7,082 nucleotides of DNA, from contig DHIR01000292.1 of NCBI GenBank assembly GCA_002403905.1, positions 1 to 7,082 of the forward strand, given 5' to 3'. Source of the DNA: Mucilaginibacter sp. UBA4741. GTDB taxonomy: Bacteria; Bacteroidota; Bacteroidia; Sphingobacteriales; Sphingobacteriaceae. A model generated the notes under the pieces. It was given only the letters and a program-made list of their open reading frames with translations. It was not told the origin of the DNA and ran no database searches. Positions 6,421 to 7,082 of the stretch are shown piece by piece. Both the position numbers and the translations under genes were made by a program. Position 1 is the first letter of the stretch, and the number at the start of each line of letters is the position of its first letter.

Positions 6421-7082
6421 TTATTTATACATTCTAATTTCCGATACTTTTCCTCCCGCTTCCGGCAATGCAACAAACAAGATATTTAATTCAGAAACCC
6501 AAAGACATGTTCGAGCACCCTTGCGGGTGAGTATGATTATTGGCTTTTTAACCATCGGCGCAGATACCTGGTTTAAGATATATAAGGAACCACCACCGCA
6601 ACTTACAAATACCCTATCTGTTTTCTCATCATAAAACATCGCATCGGGATCACTATCGCAAGAAAATGTTTGCAATACTTTGCCTGTTTTATTGCTTAAA
6701 ATGCTGATAACTGGATTTTTGCGAGAAGCGACAATCAATTTATGAGGTTTTTCTATTAATGTCATTGGGAAATTATCTTCATGACCCGGTGTTTTCCATG
6801 ATGTGATTTCCGTATTATTATCTGCATTGAGTACTTTGATCAATTCTTTATTCGGCACGTTAACCCACATTTTTTTTGACGAGGCATCAAACTGGAAAGC
6901 TTCCGGGTGGGCCTGGAATGGGATCTCGGCAGTTTTCCTAAAAGTATGGTCATCCATTTCCGCAATCGCGCCATCACCGTAAGCTACATATATTTTATGC
7001 CTTATGGCCGAATACCGAATATTATCTGCTTCTTCGCCTAATTTCAACGTGAATTTTATTTTATAATTGGTAGCATCAAAGC
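6421..7082 (-). CDS. YncE/NHL-type beta-propeller protein, C-terminal part (start outside window)
   Basis: The frame is open to the right edge of the window, beyond the TTG at 7047, with 11 further full codons (FDATNYKIKFT), so the start lies outside; 219 residues are visible. Repeated blades of about 40-45 residues are seen, each with a strand such as KIYVAYGDGAIAEMD, KMWVNVPNKELIKVL, KLIVASRKNPVISIL, RVFVSCGGGSLYIL and ILFVALPE. The pattern is that of YncE-family (YVTN-repeat) seven-bladed propellers in which each blade contrasts a value with its accumulated change. GARTCLWVSELN near the C-terminus matches the usual end of such proteins. Members are generally exported and often bind ligands or partners, but no enzymatic activity should be assumed. 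The signal peptide cannot be checked here. It converges on the metallo-hydrolase gene, and the hairpin at 6159-6190 probably serves both. Confidence 0.85.
   Translation of the reverse strand, partial: FDATNYKIKFTLKLGEEADNIRYSAIRHKIYVAYGDGAIAEMDDHTFRKTAEIPFQAHPEAFQFDASSKKMWVNVPNKELIKVLNADNNTEITSWKTPGHEDNFPMTLIEKPHKLIVASRKNPVISILSNKTGKVLQTFSCDSDPDAMFYDEKTDRVFVSCGGGSLYILNQVSAPMVKKPIIILTRKGARTCLWVSELNILFVALPEAGGKVSEIRMYK

Noticed and set aside
6296..6634. A 112-residue + strand frame near the right end
   Set aside because: About two thirds of it is antisense to the beta-propeller gene, and no domain is recognisable.

Overview
The window looks like chromosomal DNA from a Bacteroidota bacterium, most likely of the Sphingobacteriaceae type (Mucilaginibacter/Pedobacter-like). 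This is an inference from moderate-to-low GC, weak ribosome binding sites, many exported proteins, and carbohydrate-active enzymes of types common in that group. No rRNA, tRNA, CRISPR array or intact mobile element is visible.

Layout. On the + strand at the left, an exported protein of unknown function (43-684) is followed 22 bp later by an exported GH99-like/WbsX-like glycoside hydrolase (707-2122). The hydrolase reading frame ends in a run of five C. A CBM9-like carbohydrate-binding domain continues at once in the neighbouring frame (2103-2696), so the two parts are almost certainly one gene of about 662 codons split by a one-base frameshift. Converging on it with only 21 bp between is a minus-strand GH2 glycoside hydrolase of 804 residues with a twin-arginine signal and possible lipobox (2718-5132). 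A 239-bp divergent intergenic region separates the GH2 gene from a + strand exported metallo-beta-lactamase-fold hydrolase of the UlaG-like type (5372-6127). That gene is closed by a strong hairpin terminator (6159-6190). The right edge holds the C-terminal part of a minus-strand YncE/NHL-type beta-propeller protein (6421-7082, start outside the window).

How the genes may fit together. Two exported glycosidases side by side suggest a small glycan-degradation locus, perhaps the edge of a polysaccharide utilisation locus. No SusC/SusD pair, sulfatase or regulator lies inside the window, so the substrate cannot be named. The metallo-hydrolase and beta-propeller genes have their own transcription arrangement and need not belong to the same pathway.

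The most notable observation is the frameshift at 2112-2116. It sits on a CCC-U proline context known to favour +1 slippage, and it exactly separates the catalytic part from the binding module. Otherwise the region is fairly ordinary, and I see no convincing new multi-gene system.
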